In this document: one piece after another, positions 12,501 to 25,197 of the stretch
Layout: each line of letters opens with the position of its first letter
How positions within the stretch are numbered: the first letter of the stretch is position 1
Assembly (NCBI GenBank): GCA_030386875.1
Contig: CM059559.1
Coordinates: 7,313,177-7,377,176, forward strand
Direction of reading: 5' to 3'
Source: Morinoia aosen
Lineage: Eukaryota; Arthropoda; Malacostraca; Amphipoda; Talitridae
DNA: 64,000 nt
Translations under genes and position numbers: made by a program
Notes under the pieces: model-generated
Database searches by the model: none
What the model saw: the letters and a program-made list of their open reading frames with translations, nothing else
Told to the model about the DNA's origin: nothing

Positions 12501-13970
12501 TCCTTGGGTGTAGGTTAGTAGTATGGATTGTGTTACAAGCTAAGACCGTGAGGTAATTTTGGAATTTACTGATTGATTAATTTCTCAAAGGTGAATTCAA
12601 ACTCTAGTTTGATTGCGAAAATTCAATGTGCCTGTATTATGAACATAGGTATCATGATCAAGCGAAGCAACGAATTAATGGTGCTCATATAAATAATTGT
12701 AACTTTTAATTATGAGAGAATTTAAAACGTCGAATGATTTGAAGAGATAGCCTTTTGTTTCTACGTTTCTTTCTTCCAGCATTTGTTGTCCCTTTCAACA
12801 ATGTTTGATTGCGTTCAAAAATTCATTGTGGAAAAAATTAGCTAAAAAAATATTCCTACCATGTGAAAATGACAGCAGACAATATAATGGAAGTGGTTAA
12901 TATGCCATACATTACTTTTAACTGATTATTTATGACTTATTTGGGATGATCTTAAACTATTTTTCAATATTTCTAATCGTTGTATCTGTTGCAGAGAGAA
13001 ACAATGCTATCATTATAATTAGTATACTAATTGAGTATAATGCATTCATGCAGATCAGAATTTGCAGTCAGGTTAAAAAACTTCGCTTTATTTCTTGTAC
13101 CACCATTTAAAATGATTGAGTCTGAAAAATTCATCCTTTTAATCGTCTCCGAATTCGAGTTAATTAGATCACTTGAACTGAAGCACTCGGATTCGATGGT
13201 CATGAAGGCATCGATATAGATTCTTAAATGTTAAAACATAATTATAAATCGTTCAAAATATCTTAGAAGAGCCCAAACAATACTCAAGTTTTTACGTGAT
13301 GATTAAGGGAGGCTAAAATTGTATTTATTTATGTATAATTTCATAGAAACTTAACTGAGAATATGAAAACGGAAAATTTTGTTTTTTTGAATGAGGTTGT
13401 TCCAGAAATGCTGAGACGACGCCATGACGTTGTTCGGCGTTCTTTTTGGACTGTGCCTTGTGCAAAAATAATGCAAAAAATTATGTGCTAAGTGAACCCG
13501 TTTTATCTCGTAATGTAGCTCTTTATTGAATTCATTCTGTGGATTTGCGCCTAAGCATTTGCACTGAAGTGAAACTGAAGCGCACTAACATTAATAGATT
13601 GAAGTCAAATTGGATGCTTGGAAATGCAGTTAGAAGGTAGTTTTCACCTGCTGAATTTGACGTTTTGGTTCAAAATTGGAGTCTAGTTTGTTAGCTTTGC
13701 TTCTTGCTTGGAGTAGAAATTGATAATCGTATTTTGCTGTGATGTTATTTTCAATAATCACCTCAATTTCTTTTTGAGGTGCATTTGTTTAATGTAATCG
13801 TACCCCCTTGCTTTGATAAAGATTGTCAAATATTTTAAAACTTCGATATTAGCTGCTATAGGAAGTGTAAGACGTCTTAAATCCTCTTAGAGTTGTTATT
13901 CTACAGTAGGTACGTGCTGCTATACACTCACAGTTATAATTAGACAACACGTTACCTCAAGCTGGAATTT
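9583..13970. other. no recognisable gene; GT-rich stretch inside
   Basis: Unrecognised AT-rich DNA. A GT-rich low-complexity stretch lies at about 10690-10870. A longer open frame (11098-11565, minus strand, 155 codons) overlaps an open frame on the other strand, has no domain I recognise and no intron context, so it is not called. The segment at 11990-12330 is somewhat richer in GC, without clear coding signal. GGGAGGCTAAAA at about 13309 may be an end fragment of the dispersed repeat described next. Confidence 0.4.
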
Positions 13971-13976
13971 TTCCCT

Positions 13977-14345
13977 TCAAGAGGAAACAATATAATTATT
14001 GTATCTATAGAAATTAGCGCTTCCAAGGGAAAAATGTGAGGTTCCGAGCTAAGCGTTACGCGAGCATACTTTTTGTGGAATTTATATTGGATTTTTGCTT
14101 TTTTCCGGACCTTTTTTTTGGGTTCACTGCTGTCCAGTTTTTCAGCACCCATGGCTCTCTTCTTTAATTTTAATTTTGTTTTATAAGCTTATTCTCAGTC
14201 AACTGTTTTTATGCACAGGAGATCTTTTGTAGAAACACACCTTCTGCATGAATTCTCCCCGGAACCCTACTCTAAATGGTACCTTCTTTCCTTTTCTTGG
14301 AAAACCTTTGTTTTCTTAGAGAGGCTTAAATTAACATATCGAATC
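13977..14345 (+). repeat. dispersed repeat family R340, copy 1
   Basis: It shares ordered blocks with 45655-45830 and 63425-63797: GGGA.AAATGTGAGGT, GTTCACTGCTGTC, GAAACACACCTTCTGCAT, AATGGTACCTTC, CTTTGTT and GAGGCT..A, all in the same orientation. It is non-coding and carries no obvious terminal inverted repeat. It could be a SINE, a MITE or a LINE 3' fragment; I do not recognise the family. Confidence 0.7.
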
Positions 14346-14565
14346 TAAAATTTTTTCACTATCTGTCTGTCCGAAAACTCACCCTCAACTCACCACAACA
14401 TTTGGAGGTCCGTGCTATGCTGGTGCAGGTGGTGTGGCGGCACACTAAATCATCTTCTTTTTTACGCGCATCGGAAGGTGATGCTTAGCTGCGTCTGCTG
14501 CCTACATGTTCTCGTAAAAGCTACAAGGCTTCGTGTAAGACTTTTTGCGTCAAAAGGTCAGGATG

Positions 14566-14888
14566 TGTTGATTAAGATCAACTTTTAAACAGAGAAGATG
14601 TATCTTTGGAGCAGAGTGAAGGAATATTGAAGGGGAAGTTTTGAGGATGTTTGTATGTGTTGATTAAGATCATTTTTTGAGCAGAGAAGAGGAATATTGA
14701 AAGTGGAAGTTTTTAGAATGTTGGTGGTGTTTCAGAACATATGTTCAATAAGATTATCTTTTGAGCAGAGACGAGGAATATTAAAGCTGGAAGTTCTGAA
14801 AATGTTTGTATGCATTGATTAAGATCAATTTTTGAGCAGAGTGGAGGTATGTTGAATATGGGAATAGAATTTTTGGGAACGTTTGATT
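14566..14888 (+). repeat. four-copy tandem repeat, unit about 70-92 bp
   Basis: GTGTTGATTAAGATCA, then TTTTGAGCAGAGAAGAGG, AATATTGAA and GGAAGTTTT..GAATGTTTG recur starting near 14566, 14658, 14728 and 14812. The copies differ by indels. Confidence 0.75.
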
Positions 14889-15160
14889 TCTTTTACCTCA
14901 TTCTTTACTATCAGAATATAAGTAAGATACTTGTTTCCACTCCTAGTATATTTTGAGCATTTGTCAAATAAGAATCATCTGCGTTGATATTCATTTCAAA
15001 AATAATTCTCAAGAACAGAGCGCGTCCTAAATTTGATAATTGTAAGTAGGGATAAAAATGTAATTTATTTTTTCCAGCATAGTTTATCATCAAGTAAGTT
15101 GTGAATCAATTTCACAGTTTTTCAATACCGGCTGGACTTGCTAAACAATTTTACTTACGG

Positions 15161-15646
15161 GCTTACATGCTTTCACATACACTCACAAGCTCTCATATGC
15201 ACTCACAAGCTCTTACATGCACTCACGTGCCCTCACATGTACTCACATATACACTCACATTGGCTCACACGCCCTCACAAGGGCTTACATGCACTTATAC
15301 AAGGGCTCACATGCACTAACAATGGCACACACGCACTTACACATGCACTCACATGCACTTACACTTGGGCTCACGTGCACTAACAAGGGCTCACATGCAC
15401 TCACAAGGGCTCACATGCACTCACAAGGGCTCACATACACTCAGATGGGCTCACACGCACTCACACATGCACTCACAAGGGCTCACATGCACTAACAAAG
15501 GCTCACATGCACTCACAAGGGCTCACATGCACTAACAAAGGCTCACATGCACTCACACATGCACGCACAAGGGCTCACATGCACTAACAAAGGCTCACAC
15601 GCACTTACACATGCACTAACAAGGGCTCGCATGCACTCACGCACTT
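15161..15646 (+). repeat. 20-bp minisatellite GGGCTCACATGCACTCACAA
   Basis: About 24 units, most exactly 20 bp, with common ACTAACAA and ACTTACAC variants. Open frames of 60-90 codons in all three forward frames come from the repeat and are not genes. The sequence is strongly purine/pyrimidine alternating (CA, TG). Confidence 0.92.
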
Positions 15647-15854
15647 CATTTCAGCATCCCAGTCAATTCTGATTTTCCGGGCAAATGCTAAAAGCGTGTC
15701 GTCGTCACACGAACAAACCTTCACGCAAATAACAACAAAGCTGCTGTTTTCCCCAGGTATTGTTGGATTAATTCTCCGCTCACTTGGCTGCGCTTTTCGG
15801 TGCGCCGCACAGCCGCCGTGGCTCAATTTACTGAATGGCACGCCTGGTTTGCAC

Positions 15855-16510
15855 TCAAATCAATGCATTTTAGGAGCATTGGTTCTTCTTTTTTGTGTGT
15901 AAATACATTGCATTTTTGGAGCATTGGTTCTTCTTTTTTGTGTGTAAATCATTGCATTTTTGGAACATTGGTTCTTCTTTTTTGTGTGTAAATCATTGCA
16001 TTTTAGGAACATTGGTTCTTCTTTTTTGTGCGTAAATCATTGCATTTTTGGAGCATTGGTTCTTCTTTTTTGTGCGTAAATCATTGCATTTTTGGAGCAT
16101 TGGTTCTTCTTTTTTGTGCGTAAATCATTGCATTTTTGGAGCATTGGTTCTTCTTTTTTGTGTGTAAATCATTGCATTTTTGGAACATTGGTTCTTCCTT
16201 TTTGTGCGTAAATCATTGCATTTTTGAAGCATTGTTTCTTCTTTTTTGTGCGTAAATCATTGCATTTTTGGAACATTGGTTCTTCTTTTTTGTGCGTAAT
16301 TCATTGCATTTTAGGAGCATTGGTTCTTCTTTTTTGTGTGTAAATCATTGCATTTTAGGAGCATTGGTTCTTCTTTTTTGTGCGTAAATCAATGCATTTC
16401 AGGAGCATTGGTACTTTTGTTTTTGTATGTATATCAATGCCTCTGTTTGAGCATTAGTGACTTCTTTATTTGTGCGCATATCAACGCATTTTTAGAAGCA
16501 TTAGTGGCTC
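15855..16510 (+). repeat. 44-bp minisatellite, about 14 units
   Basis: The unit reads TTGCATTTTTGGAGCATTGG then TTCTTCTTTTTTGTGTGTAA and ATCA. Middle units are almost identical; the last three (from about 16390) are progressively diverged, giving a graded right edge. Confidence 0.92.
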
Positions 16511-17586
16511 CATCGTTAAAAGCAATACATATAGCAAAGTAACTGAGAATTCTTTGACACTTTTATTGAAGGAAAACATGTCTTTAAATTTTTTTCCTTA
16601 CTGAAATGATCTTGCAGAGAAATCATCACCTAAAAGCGTGCTTTTCGATATTCGATCTTTCGAGTATAATTGTTTTAGTTTCTTTTTTTTTTGCGTCGGG
16701 TGCACTTGTGTCTCTGAGACTGCTTTGGAGTCGATTTAAATAATTAAATTGTCTTCCATGAGAAATTATGACAGGAATACCATTACTAAAGGGCAGTAGA
16801 ATATTATTGATATTGCATACTGAACGGAGCTTGTTAGCGCTGTAATTATTCTTTTCTAATGGTCACTAATGCTAATGGTAGGAAATCTAACGTGCAGTTC
16901 CACTTAAGTATGTAAGTCTGTGCACTCTGTCTGGTAAATATACCCGTGCGCAATTTAACGAAAATGTTTATAAATTGTCCTTGACATTTGGCTAAACTCA
17001 GAGTAAGTTTTCTATGAAAGAGGTGGTACGTACAGAAAAGAAGTCCTAGCCTCCCCGCCCACGACCTGCCGTCCTTGTGTTGAACAGCACCCCAGCGTTG
17101 AGTTTGGGAGGAAATTGATACTAATTGCTACTTATATGCAAGCTGTCATGGGTGGGATATTCCTACGGTGCGGTTACGCTTGCATCTATATGAGTCAATT
17201 ATTGCGGCAGTTAATGATGGTATCGTGAGAAATTAATCCCGTCTTTCAAGTGCAAATAATTAGGGTATTGAAAAATCTTAACACGGTATTCCGAATATAC
17301 GTATCGTGCAATTTGAGAATTTAATGCTGTATTTTCAATGTACATGAGAGCTTTATGCGATACTCTGAATCTTCACATTTAGGGTTATGTTAAAGACTAA
17401 AAAATTATAATAAAAAATGCCATAATTAATTTTTAAAAATGCCATAATGAGTGAATTGTGAGCATAGGATTTCGTACTTAGAAAATATTTAGCGTGATGT
17501 TAAAACCAGAAGCGAGCGTTGGTGTGTTTGATATTTCTTACGCTAGCTTTCTCAGGGTGGCTCTCCAAAATGGCAGCACTGTTTCA
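16511..17586. other. unique spacer between minisatellites
   Basis: AT-rich, with no gene or repeat recognised. GGCAGCACTGTTTCAGCATAA lies directly before the next array; a GAAGCACTATTTACAG stretch resembling it follows the array, suggesting that the array grew inside a short duplicated flank. Confidence 0.4.
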
Positions 17587-19650
17587 GCATAACTCTCTTA
17601 AACGACAAAATTGTTGTCAGGATAACTCTCTACAACGACAAAATTGTTGTCAGGATAACTTTCTACAACGACAAAATTTTTGTCAGGATAACTTTCTACA
17701 ACGACAAAATTTTTGTCAGGATAACTTTCTACAACGACAAAATTTTTGTCAGGATAACTCTCTACAACGACAAAATTGTTGTCAGGATAACTTTCTACAA
17801 CGACAAAATTTTTGTCAGGATAACTTTCTACAACGACAAAATTTTTGTCAGGATAACTTTCTACAACGACAAAATTTTTGTCAGGATAACTCTCTACAAC
17901 GACAAAATTGTTGTCAGGATAACTTTCTACAACGACAAAATTTTTGTCAGGATAACTTTCTACAACGACAAAATTTTTGTCAGGATAACTCTCTACAACG
18001 ACAAAATTGTTGTCAGGATAACTTTCTACAACGACAAAATTTTTGTCAGGATAGCTCTCTACAACGACAAAATTGTTGTCAGGATAACTTTCTACAACGA
18101 CAAAATTGTTGTCAGGATAACTCTCTACAACGACAAAATTGTTGTCAGGATAACTTTCTACAACGACAAAATTGTTGTCAGGATAACTCTCTACAACGAC
18201 AAAATTGTTGTCAGGATAACTCTCTACAACGACAAAATTGCTGTCAGGATAACTCTCTACAACGACAAAATTGTTGTCAGGATAACTCTCTACAACGACG
18301 AAATTGTTTTCAGGATAACTCTCTACAACGACAAAATTGTTGTCAGGATAACTCTCTACAACGACGAAATTGTTGTCAGGATAACTCTCTACAACGACAA
18401 AATTGTTGTCAGGATAACTCTCTACAACGACAAAATTGTTGTCAGGATAACTCTCTACAACGACAAAATTGTTGTCAGGATAGCTCTCTACAACGACAAA
18501 ATTGTTGTCAGGATAACTCTCTACAACGACAAAATTGTTGCCAGGATAGCTCTCTACAACGACAAAATTGTTGTCATGATAACTCTCTACAACGACAAAA
18601 TTGTTGTCAGGATAACTCTCTACAACGACAAAATTGTTGTCAGGATAGCTCTCTACAACGACAAAATTGTTGTCAGGATAACTCTCTACAACGACAAAAT
18701 TGTTGTCATGATAACTCTCTACAACGACAAAATTGTTGTCAGGATAGCTCTCTACAACGACAAAATTGTTGTCAGGATAACTCTCTACAACGACAAAATT
18801 GTTGTCAGGATAGCTCTCTACAACGACAAAATTGTTGTCAGGATAACTCTCTACAACGACAAAATTGTTGTCAGGATAACTCTCTACAACGACAAAATTG
18901 CTGTCAGGATAACTCTCTACAACGACAAAATTGTTGCCAGGATAGCTCTCTACAACGACAAAATTGTTGTCAGGATAGCTCTCTACAACGACAAAATTGC
19001 TGTCAGGATAACTCTCTACAACGACAAAATTGTTGTCAGGATAGCTCTCTACAACGACAAAATTGTTGTCAGGATAGCTCTCTACAACGACAAAATTGTT
19101 GTCAGGATAACTCTCTACAACGACAAAATTGTTGTCAGGATAACTCTCTACAACGACAAAATTGCTGTCAGGATAACTCTCTACAACGACAAAATTGTTG
19201 CCAGGATAACTCTCTACAACGACAAAATTGTTGTCAGGATAGCTCTCTACAACGACAAAATTGTTGTCAGGATAACTCTCTACAACGACAAAATTGTTGT
19301 CAGGATAACTCTCTACAACGACAAAATTGTTGCCAGGATAGCTCTCTACAACGACAAAATTGTTGTCAGGATAACTCTCTACAACGACAAAATTGTTGTC
19401 AGGATAACTCTCTACAACGACAAAATTGTTGTCAGGATAGCTCTCTACAACGACAAAATTGTTGTCAGGATAACTCTCTACAACGACAAAATTGTTGTCA
19501 GGATAACTCTCTACAACGACAAAATTGTTGTCAGGATAGCTCTCTACAACGACAAAATTGTTGTCAGGATAACTCTCTACAACGACGAAATTGTTTTCAG
19601 GATAACTCTCTTAAACGATAAAATTCTTTTCAGAATCTCTCTCTAAAACG
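17587..19650 (+). repeat. 33-bp minisatellite, about 62 units, open in frame
   Basis: The unit is GATAACTCTCTACAACGACA then AAATTGTTGTCAG. Because 33 is a multiple of three and the unit lacks a stop in at least two forward frames, the array reads as a 700-codon frame (17519-19621, repeat DNSLQRQNCCQ) and a 356-codon frame (repeat ITLYNDKIVVR). The left third has a TTTTTG variant arranged as three variant units plus one standard unit, a roughly 132-bp higher-order pattern. Each unit contains ACAAC...GTTGT, a small hairpin. I regard the frame as a by-product: codon usage simply follows the repeat and there is no signal or domain. Confidence 0.95.
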
Positions 19651-19897
19651 GAAGCACTATTTACAGGAAGCGGATCGTAAATAGCGCTTTATTACACGCA
19701 TTATTTGTTTATTATTTGAACTTCTTAAATACAGCGTGAGCATTTACAACAAATTCAGTGCATGCGTTATATTATAAGAGGAGCACGAGTGCACTTCGTG
19801 TACTGAAGGTGTGAGTAAAAATGAGCCCGTCAAACTCTGAAGCACCGTGTTGATATTTATGTAATAGGTTATGTTTATTGTGAGCGCATACGGTGCT
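19651..19897. other. spacer between two arrays
   Basis: Unique AT-rich sequence of about 250 bp; nothing recognised. Confidence 0.5.
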
Positions 19898-21790
19898 AGT
19901 TAGACATCACTTAAGCTGAAAATTAGACATCACTTAAGCTGAAAATTAGGCATCACTTAAGCTGAAAATTAGACATCACTTAAGCTGAAAATTAGGCATC
20001 ACTTAAGCTGAAAATTAGGCATCGCTTCAGCTGAAAATTAGGCATCGCTTCAGCTGAAAATTAGGCATCGCTTTAGCTGAAAATTAGACATCACTTTAGC
20101 TGAAAATTAGACATCACTTAAGCTGAAAATTAGGCATCACTTAATCTGAAAATTAGGCATCACTTAATCTGAAAATTAGACATCACTTAAGCTGAAAATT
20201 GGACATAACTTAAGCTGAAAATTGGACATAACTTAAGCTGAACATTAGGCATCACTTAAGCAGAAAATTAGGCATCACTTAATCTGAAAATTAGGCATCG
20301 CTCCAGCTGAAAATTAGGCATCGCTTCAGCTGAAGATTAGACATCACTTTAGCTGAAAATTAGGCATCACTTAAGCTGAAAATTAGACATCACTTAAGCT
20401 GAAAATTAGACATCACTTAAGCTGAAAATTAGGCATCACTTAAGCTGAAAATTAGACATCACTTAAGCTGAAAATTAGGCATCACTTAAGCTGAAAATTA
20501 GGCATCACTTAATCTGAAAATTAGGCATCGCTTCAGCTGAAAATTAGGCATCGCTTCAGCTGAAGATTAGACATCACTTTAGCTGAAAATTAGACATCAC
20601 TTAAGCTGAAAATTGGACATAACTTAAGCTGAACATTAGGCATCACTTTAGCTGAAAATTAGGTATCACTTAAGCAGAAAATTAGGCATCACTTAATCTG
20701 AAAATTAGGCATCGCTTCAGCTGAAAATTAGGCATCGCTTCAGCTGAAGATTAGACATCACTTTAGCTGAAAATTAGACATCACTTAAGCTGAAAATTGG
20801 ACATAACTTAAGCTGAACATTAGGCATCACTTAAGCTGAAAATTAGGCATCACTTTAGCTGAAAATTACACATCACTTTAGCTGAAAATTAGACATCACT
20901 TAAGCTGAAAATTAAGCATAACTTAAGCTGAAAATTAGCCATCACTTTAGCTGAAAATTAGGCATCACTAAAGCAGAAAATTAGGCATCACTTAAGCAGA
21001 AAATTAGGCATCACTTAAGCAGAAAATTAGGCATCACTTCAGCAGAAAATTAGGCATCACTGGAGCAGAAAATTAGGCATCACTGAAGCAGAAAATTAGG
21101 CATCACTTCAGCAGAAAATTAGGCATCACTGGAGCAGAAAATTAGGCATCACTTCAGCAGAAAATTAGGCATCACTGGAGCAGAAAATTAGGCATCACTG
21201 AAGCAGAAAATTCGGCATCACTTGAGCAGAAAATTAGGCATCACTGAAGCAGAGAATTAGGCATCACTTGAGCAGAAAATTAGGCATCACTGAAGCAGAA
21301 AATTAGGCATCACTTGAGCAGAAAATTAGGCATCACTTGAGCAGAAAATTAGGCATCACTTGAGCAGAAAATTAGGCATCACTGAAGCAGAAAATTAGGC
21401 ATCATTTAAGCAGAAAATTAGGCATCACTGAAGCAGAAAATTAGGCATCACTGAAGCAGAAAATTAGGCATCACTTGAGCAGAAAATTAGGCATCACTTG
21501 AGCAGAAAATTAGGCATCACTTGAGCAGAAAATTAGGCATCACTGAAGCAGAAAATTAGGCATCATTTAAGCAGAAAATTAGGCATCACTGAAGCAGAAA
21601 ATTAGGCATCATTTAAGCAGAAAATTAGGCATCACTTGAGCAGAAAATTAGGCATCACTTGAGCAGAAAATTAGGCATCACTGAAGCAGAAAATTAGGCA
21701 TCACTTGAGCAGAAAATTAGGCATCACTTGAGCAGAAAATTAGGCATCACTTGAGCAGAAAATTAGGCATCACTGAAGCAGAAAATTATG
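19898..21790 (+). repeat. 23-bp minisatellite, about 82 units, two subfamilies
   Basis: The unit is GAAAATTAGGCATCACTTAA then GCT (left half, to about 20935) or GCA (right half, from about 20960). The left half has longer-range periodicity: blocks with GGACATAACTTAAG and GCATCGCTTCAG variants recur about every 200-240 bp. The right half alternates TTGA, TGAA, TGGA and TTAA variants and is more uniform, suggesting later expansion. Units are contiguous with no variable spacers, so this is not a CRISPR array. Confidence 0.95.
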
Positions 21791-21829
21791 AATCACTTAT
21801 TTGTCCTTAAGCATAAGATTATCAGCTTG

Positions 21830-21935
21830 GACAAATCCAGGGGCTAAATTTTCAAATAAATGAATTTCGTCGTTGTAGCGGTATAACAAGTAGCGTAAAT
21901 TCTTCTGTCGCTTTGGCTACATACGCGCTCATTTT
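21830..21935 (+). repeat. GTAGCGG...GCGTAAGTT foldback family, single-arm copy
   Basis: CCAGGGGCTAAATTTTCAAA followed by CGTCGTTGTAGCGGTATAAC and AGTAGCGTAAATTCTTCTG matches the arms of the element at 51.8-52.2 kb. It lies directly after the 23-bp array. Confidence 0.6.
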
Positions 21936-22749
21936 TCTGACAAGAATCGTGAAGTTTGAGGCTTTTCAAATTAATTTTAATAATTTCAGCCAGAAAAAAA
22001 CAGTGCAACGCGAGGCCAGGTCAACAGATGAACTTACGCAACCGGCTGTACTGCTATGTGGACACAAATGATCTGAAAATCATTCGCGAGATCCGTATCT
22101 AAGCAAAAAACATCAGTAGTCTTGATACACGCGTTACTTTGCTTAGTTATCATCTACAGCAAAAGGGTAAAAGGGTCCGTGTTGCGATGTAGTTTCCAAT
22201 TCCCCTGAATGCGCTGCAAATCAATCAAGGAACGAAATTTACGCGGATGCCCTCAGCACTCAACGCCAAAAATGTATTTCAGTCCATGAGGAATACTTGA
22301 ACGCTGCAAGTTATCGTTGCTTATACATATTTGTCGATTGGTTGTTTCATTTCTTAGAGCGATTTCAAATATCAAGATTCATAAAGTCGTGTGGATGACA
22401 TATGGAAGAATACCTTTTGTCTGACGCGTAAAAAAATAGTTTTAGGATGTTAGACTCGATTAAAACGCATGAATCATAAATTAATGAGTAAGACACCCGA
22501 AACAACTCGCCATATAATTCCAACGATTTAGCTTTGAGCTCTCAAACTTTGATCCGCGGATAGCTTCAATATTTCTTTGATCAGCGATATGCTACAATTT
22601 ATGCCACAGATACTGTAGATCACACAGAATAATTTCTACCTTTGAACGAGGAAATTAATCAAGGTCAAAAATCTGCAGCAATCAGGGCTTGGCGTCACTG
22701 TTTTTGTGCCCTTGAACCATATAATTTCTGCACCGCGTCCTGCCCTCGC
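21936..22749. other. no recognisable gene
   Basis: Mixed-composition unique DNA; no open frame of note and no repeat identified. Confidence 0.45.
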
Positions 22750-23180
22750 CTTGATAATTTGAGGGCATCTCGCAGCTCGTCACTGATATGTGTTTTATGA
22801 GGCGAGACATATCTTTTATTCAGGTCAAGTAAATCTCCATTGATTTGAGGGCATCTCGCAGCTCGTCACTGATATGTGTTTTATGAGGCGAGGCATATCT
22901 TTTATTCAGGTCAAGTAAATCTCCATTGATTTGAGGGCATCTCGCAGCTCGTCACTGATATGTGTTTTATGAGGCGAGGCATATCTTTTATTCAAGTCAA
23001 GTAAATCTCCACTGATTTGAGGGCATCTCGCAGCTCGTCACTGATATGTGTTTTATGAGGCGAGGCATATCTTTTATTCAGGTCAAGTAAATCTCCATTG
23101 ATTTGAGGGCATCTCGCAGCTCGTCACTGATGTGTGTTTTATGAGGCGAGACATATCTTTGATTCAAGTCAAGAAAGTGT
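22750..23180 (+). repeat. 86-bp tandem repeat, five units
   Basis: GAGGGCATCTCGCAGCTCGT recurs at 22761, 22847, 22933, 23019 and 23105, exactly 86 bp apart. The units are nearly identical, indicating recent amplification or homogenisation. Confidence 0.95.
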
Positions 23181-23779
23181 CCATAATGCACTTTTCAGTC
23201 TTTGTTGGAGCGTGCACTGAGAAATGAAAAAAATTGGATTATTGAATGGTGTGCTTGATCACGATGACACGGATGTTATTGTTCTTCAAATGGTAATAGT
23301 AATTAAGATGTGGGCGATAGTTGTTAAGATATTTGTGAATTATTTTGAAAAGTGGAAAGTAATTGCAAATGATACTAATGATACTATTAATTATAATAAC
23401 AAACTAGCACAAAAATTTCTACCTTAGTGAAATTTTGAGTTAACTTTACAGTGTATTCTAATTCTGACCTTCCCAGCGAAATCCCCTCAGTAATTAGAAG
23501 GAATCAAATAAGCCTTTTTACGCTTTTTCTGGGCTCTGCAAGCGTAATTCATAAGTAAATTCATTATATCCCTTTCAAAAAGAAAATGTCATTAGAATCG
23601 TTGAGCATTCAGCATTTTTCCTCATTTAAAAAAAATTAGCACAATATTTCAGTCTTGCTCTCCAGCGATCTCCCATATGATTATGTTTCAGGGCTGCAAT
23701 ATTTACGAGTTCATTCTTAACACATCATTCGGAAATACAAGCATGTATGCTCTAAAAAATGCCCGCTCTGTAACTCACC
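23181..23779. other. no recognisable gene
   Basis: AT-rich, with a 67-codon open stretch (23224-23427) of low complexity that I do not call a gene. Confidence 0.45.
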
Positions 23780-23885
23780 CCAGTCTAACTTTTTCGCTGG
23801 CGCATGCATGTTTTTCGCCTCCCCAGCGATTCAATTACTTGGGCGGCTAAAAACATGTATGCAGGCGGCGAAAAAGTTAGACTGG
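23780..23885. mobile_element. palindromic foldback element PAL107, copy 1
   Basis: It starts CCAGTCTAACTTTTTCGC and ends with the exact reverse complement of CCAGTCTAACTTTTT. The inner arms carry GCATGCATG..TTTTCGCC against GGC..AAAAACATGTATGC, meeting at a short AT-rich centre (ATTCAATTACTTGGG). The whole 106 bp is one near-perfect inverted repeat without coding capacity, as in a non-autonomous foldback or MITE-type element. Three more copies lie at 25198, 34880 and 50468. Confidence 0.8.
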
Positions 23886-25197
23886 AACGTTTTCGTGTTT
23901 TGATGTGTGGTGGTTGCTGATCCTGGTCTTCAAAAGCTCATTGCCTTTTCAAAGAAACTCGAATAAAACAGAAATTTCGAACTTATTTTAATTGCTCTTC
24001 ATTTTAAAGTGAATAATGCTAGATAAATCAATGCGTCATGACTTATTTTCACGCCATCACTGCTTTGAACAAACCTTAGACATATTCTAGTCTTCTCCTG
24101 TGGCAAAGTTGGACTTACCCCGAATTATGAAGCAAATTACGAGGTTGCAACGGTGTAGGTTGCAGAGAAGCTCTTCTCCAAGGACTTTTGCTGCAAGCTA
24201 AAACGGTTTAAATCTTTCGAAAATTAGGCCCCCAGTGTAAGTGATATCTCAGGGACAGACACGTGAAACAGGAAGCGCGGCTTAGGTATACCAATTTCCC
24301 AGTAGTTAACACTACCTATTCAACTCTGGTTTTTGACTCGCACTCGGCAAGACTTCTTGCCGTAAAAAACTGAGTGCAAGCTCCTCTCGTATTCGCATTT
24401 AATATGAGTTTCACCGATAATATATACGATATATAAAATTTACCCTTGATTTCGATTACTGATGGTCTAGGCAAGGAGCTGTTAGATAGAAGATTGTCTG
24501 GAGAAAGAAATATTTATTAGACGTTCTTGATGTATGAGTTTTTTAGATAAACTTTGAGGTCGTCTAAGGAGAGCAACACGACTTATGTATCACTTATGGA
24601 ATCTAATACGTTACAGTAAGCAAGAGTTTATAGCAACATCTGACGTACTTCGTCCATCTTATTTTAAACTTTAGATGTTGATGTATTTATTGCATTTTCT
24701 TTAAAATTTATCTTGTTGTATTTAATGTGTATTCTGTGTATCCTGCAAGAGATGCGATATTGACTACGGACAGACGCACGACCCTTCACTCGCGTCACCA
24801 GTAAAATTTTTTCCATGCACTCTCACACTGATACTTCTTTTTGTCATCCTGCGTTCCTCTCACTGCTCTCTCAACATCAACAGTTATTGAAGTTTTCTGC
24901 TTCAAAATTAAGGATATTCTATTAAAAACTTTTAAAACTTCTAATACAATAACTTTAGTTTGTGTTTTCATCTATTTGCAACCGGAGACCTGGCCTTCAC
25001 AGTCCCTTTATCTGGTCACTGCTTTGCTATATCTGTTTGTTGGGGATGTTCTTCTCAAAGGCTGCTCAATTAAATGGTGCCATTCTGATAAGACTCTTAA
25101 CACGCTTTCCATTAAATTTGCAATATTTTGCTTGCAATATTTGCAATATTAAATTTGCTTGCTCGTTGGTCAGGTGTCCATAAGACGTAAATAAAAC
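23886..25197. other. no recognisable gene
   Basis: AT-rich unique DNA. The open frame at 24841-25152 (103 codons) has no recognised domain and no splice context. Confidence 0.45.

Noticed and set aside
15101..15535. Four overlapping 60-92 codon frames rich in His and Thr
   Set aside because: By-products of the 20-bp minisatellite.
17519..19646. 700-codon and 356-codon open frames as repeat-protein genes
   Set aside because: Both are produced by the 33-bp unit lacking stops; no start context, domain or non-repeat coding sequence accompanies them.
19898..21790. CRISPR-like array
   Set aside because: The 23-bp units are contiguous with no variable spacers, no cas genes are present, and the genome is eukaryotic.
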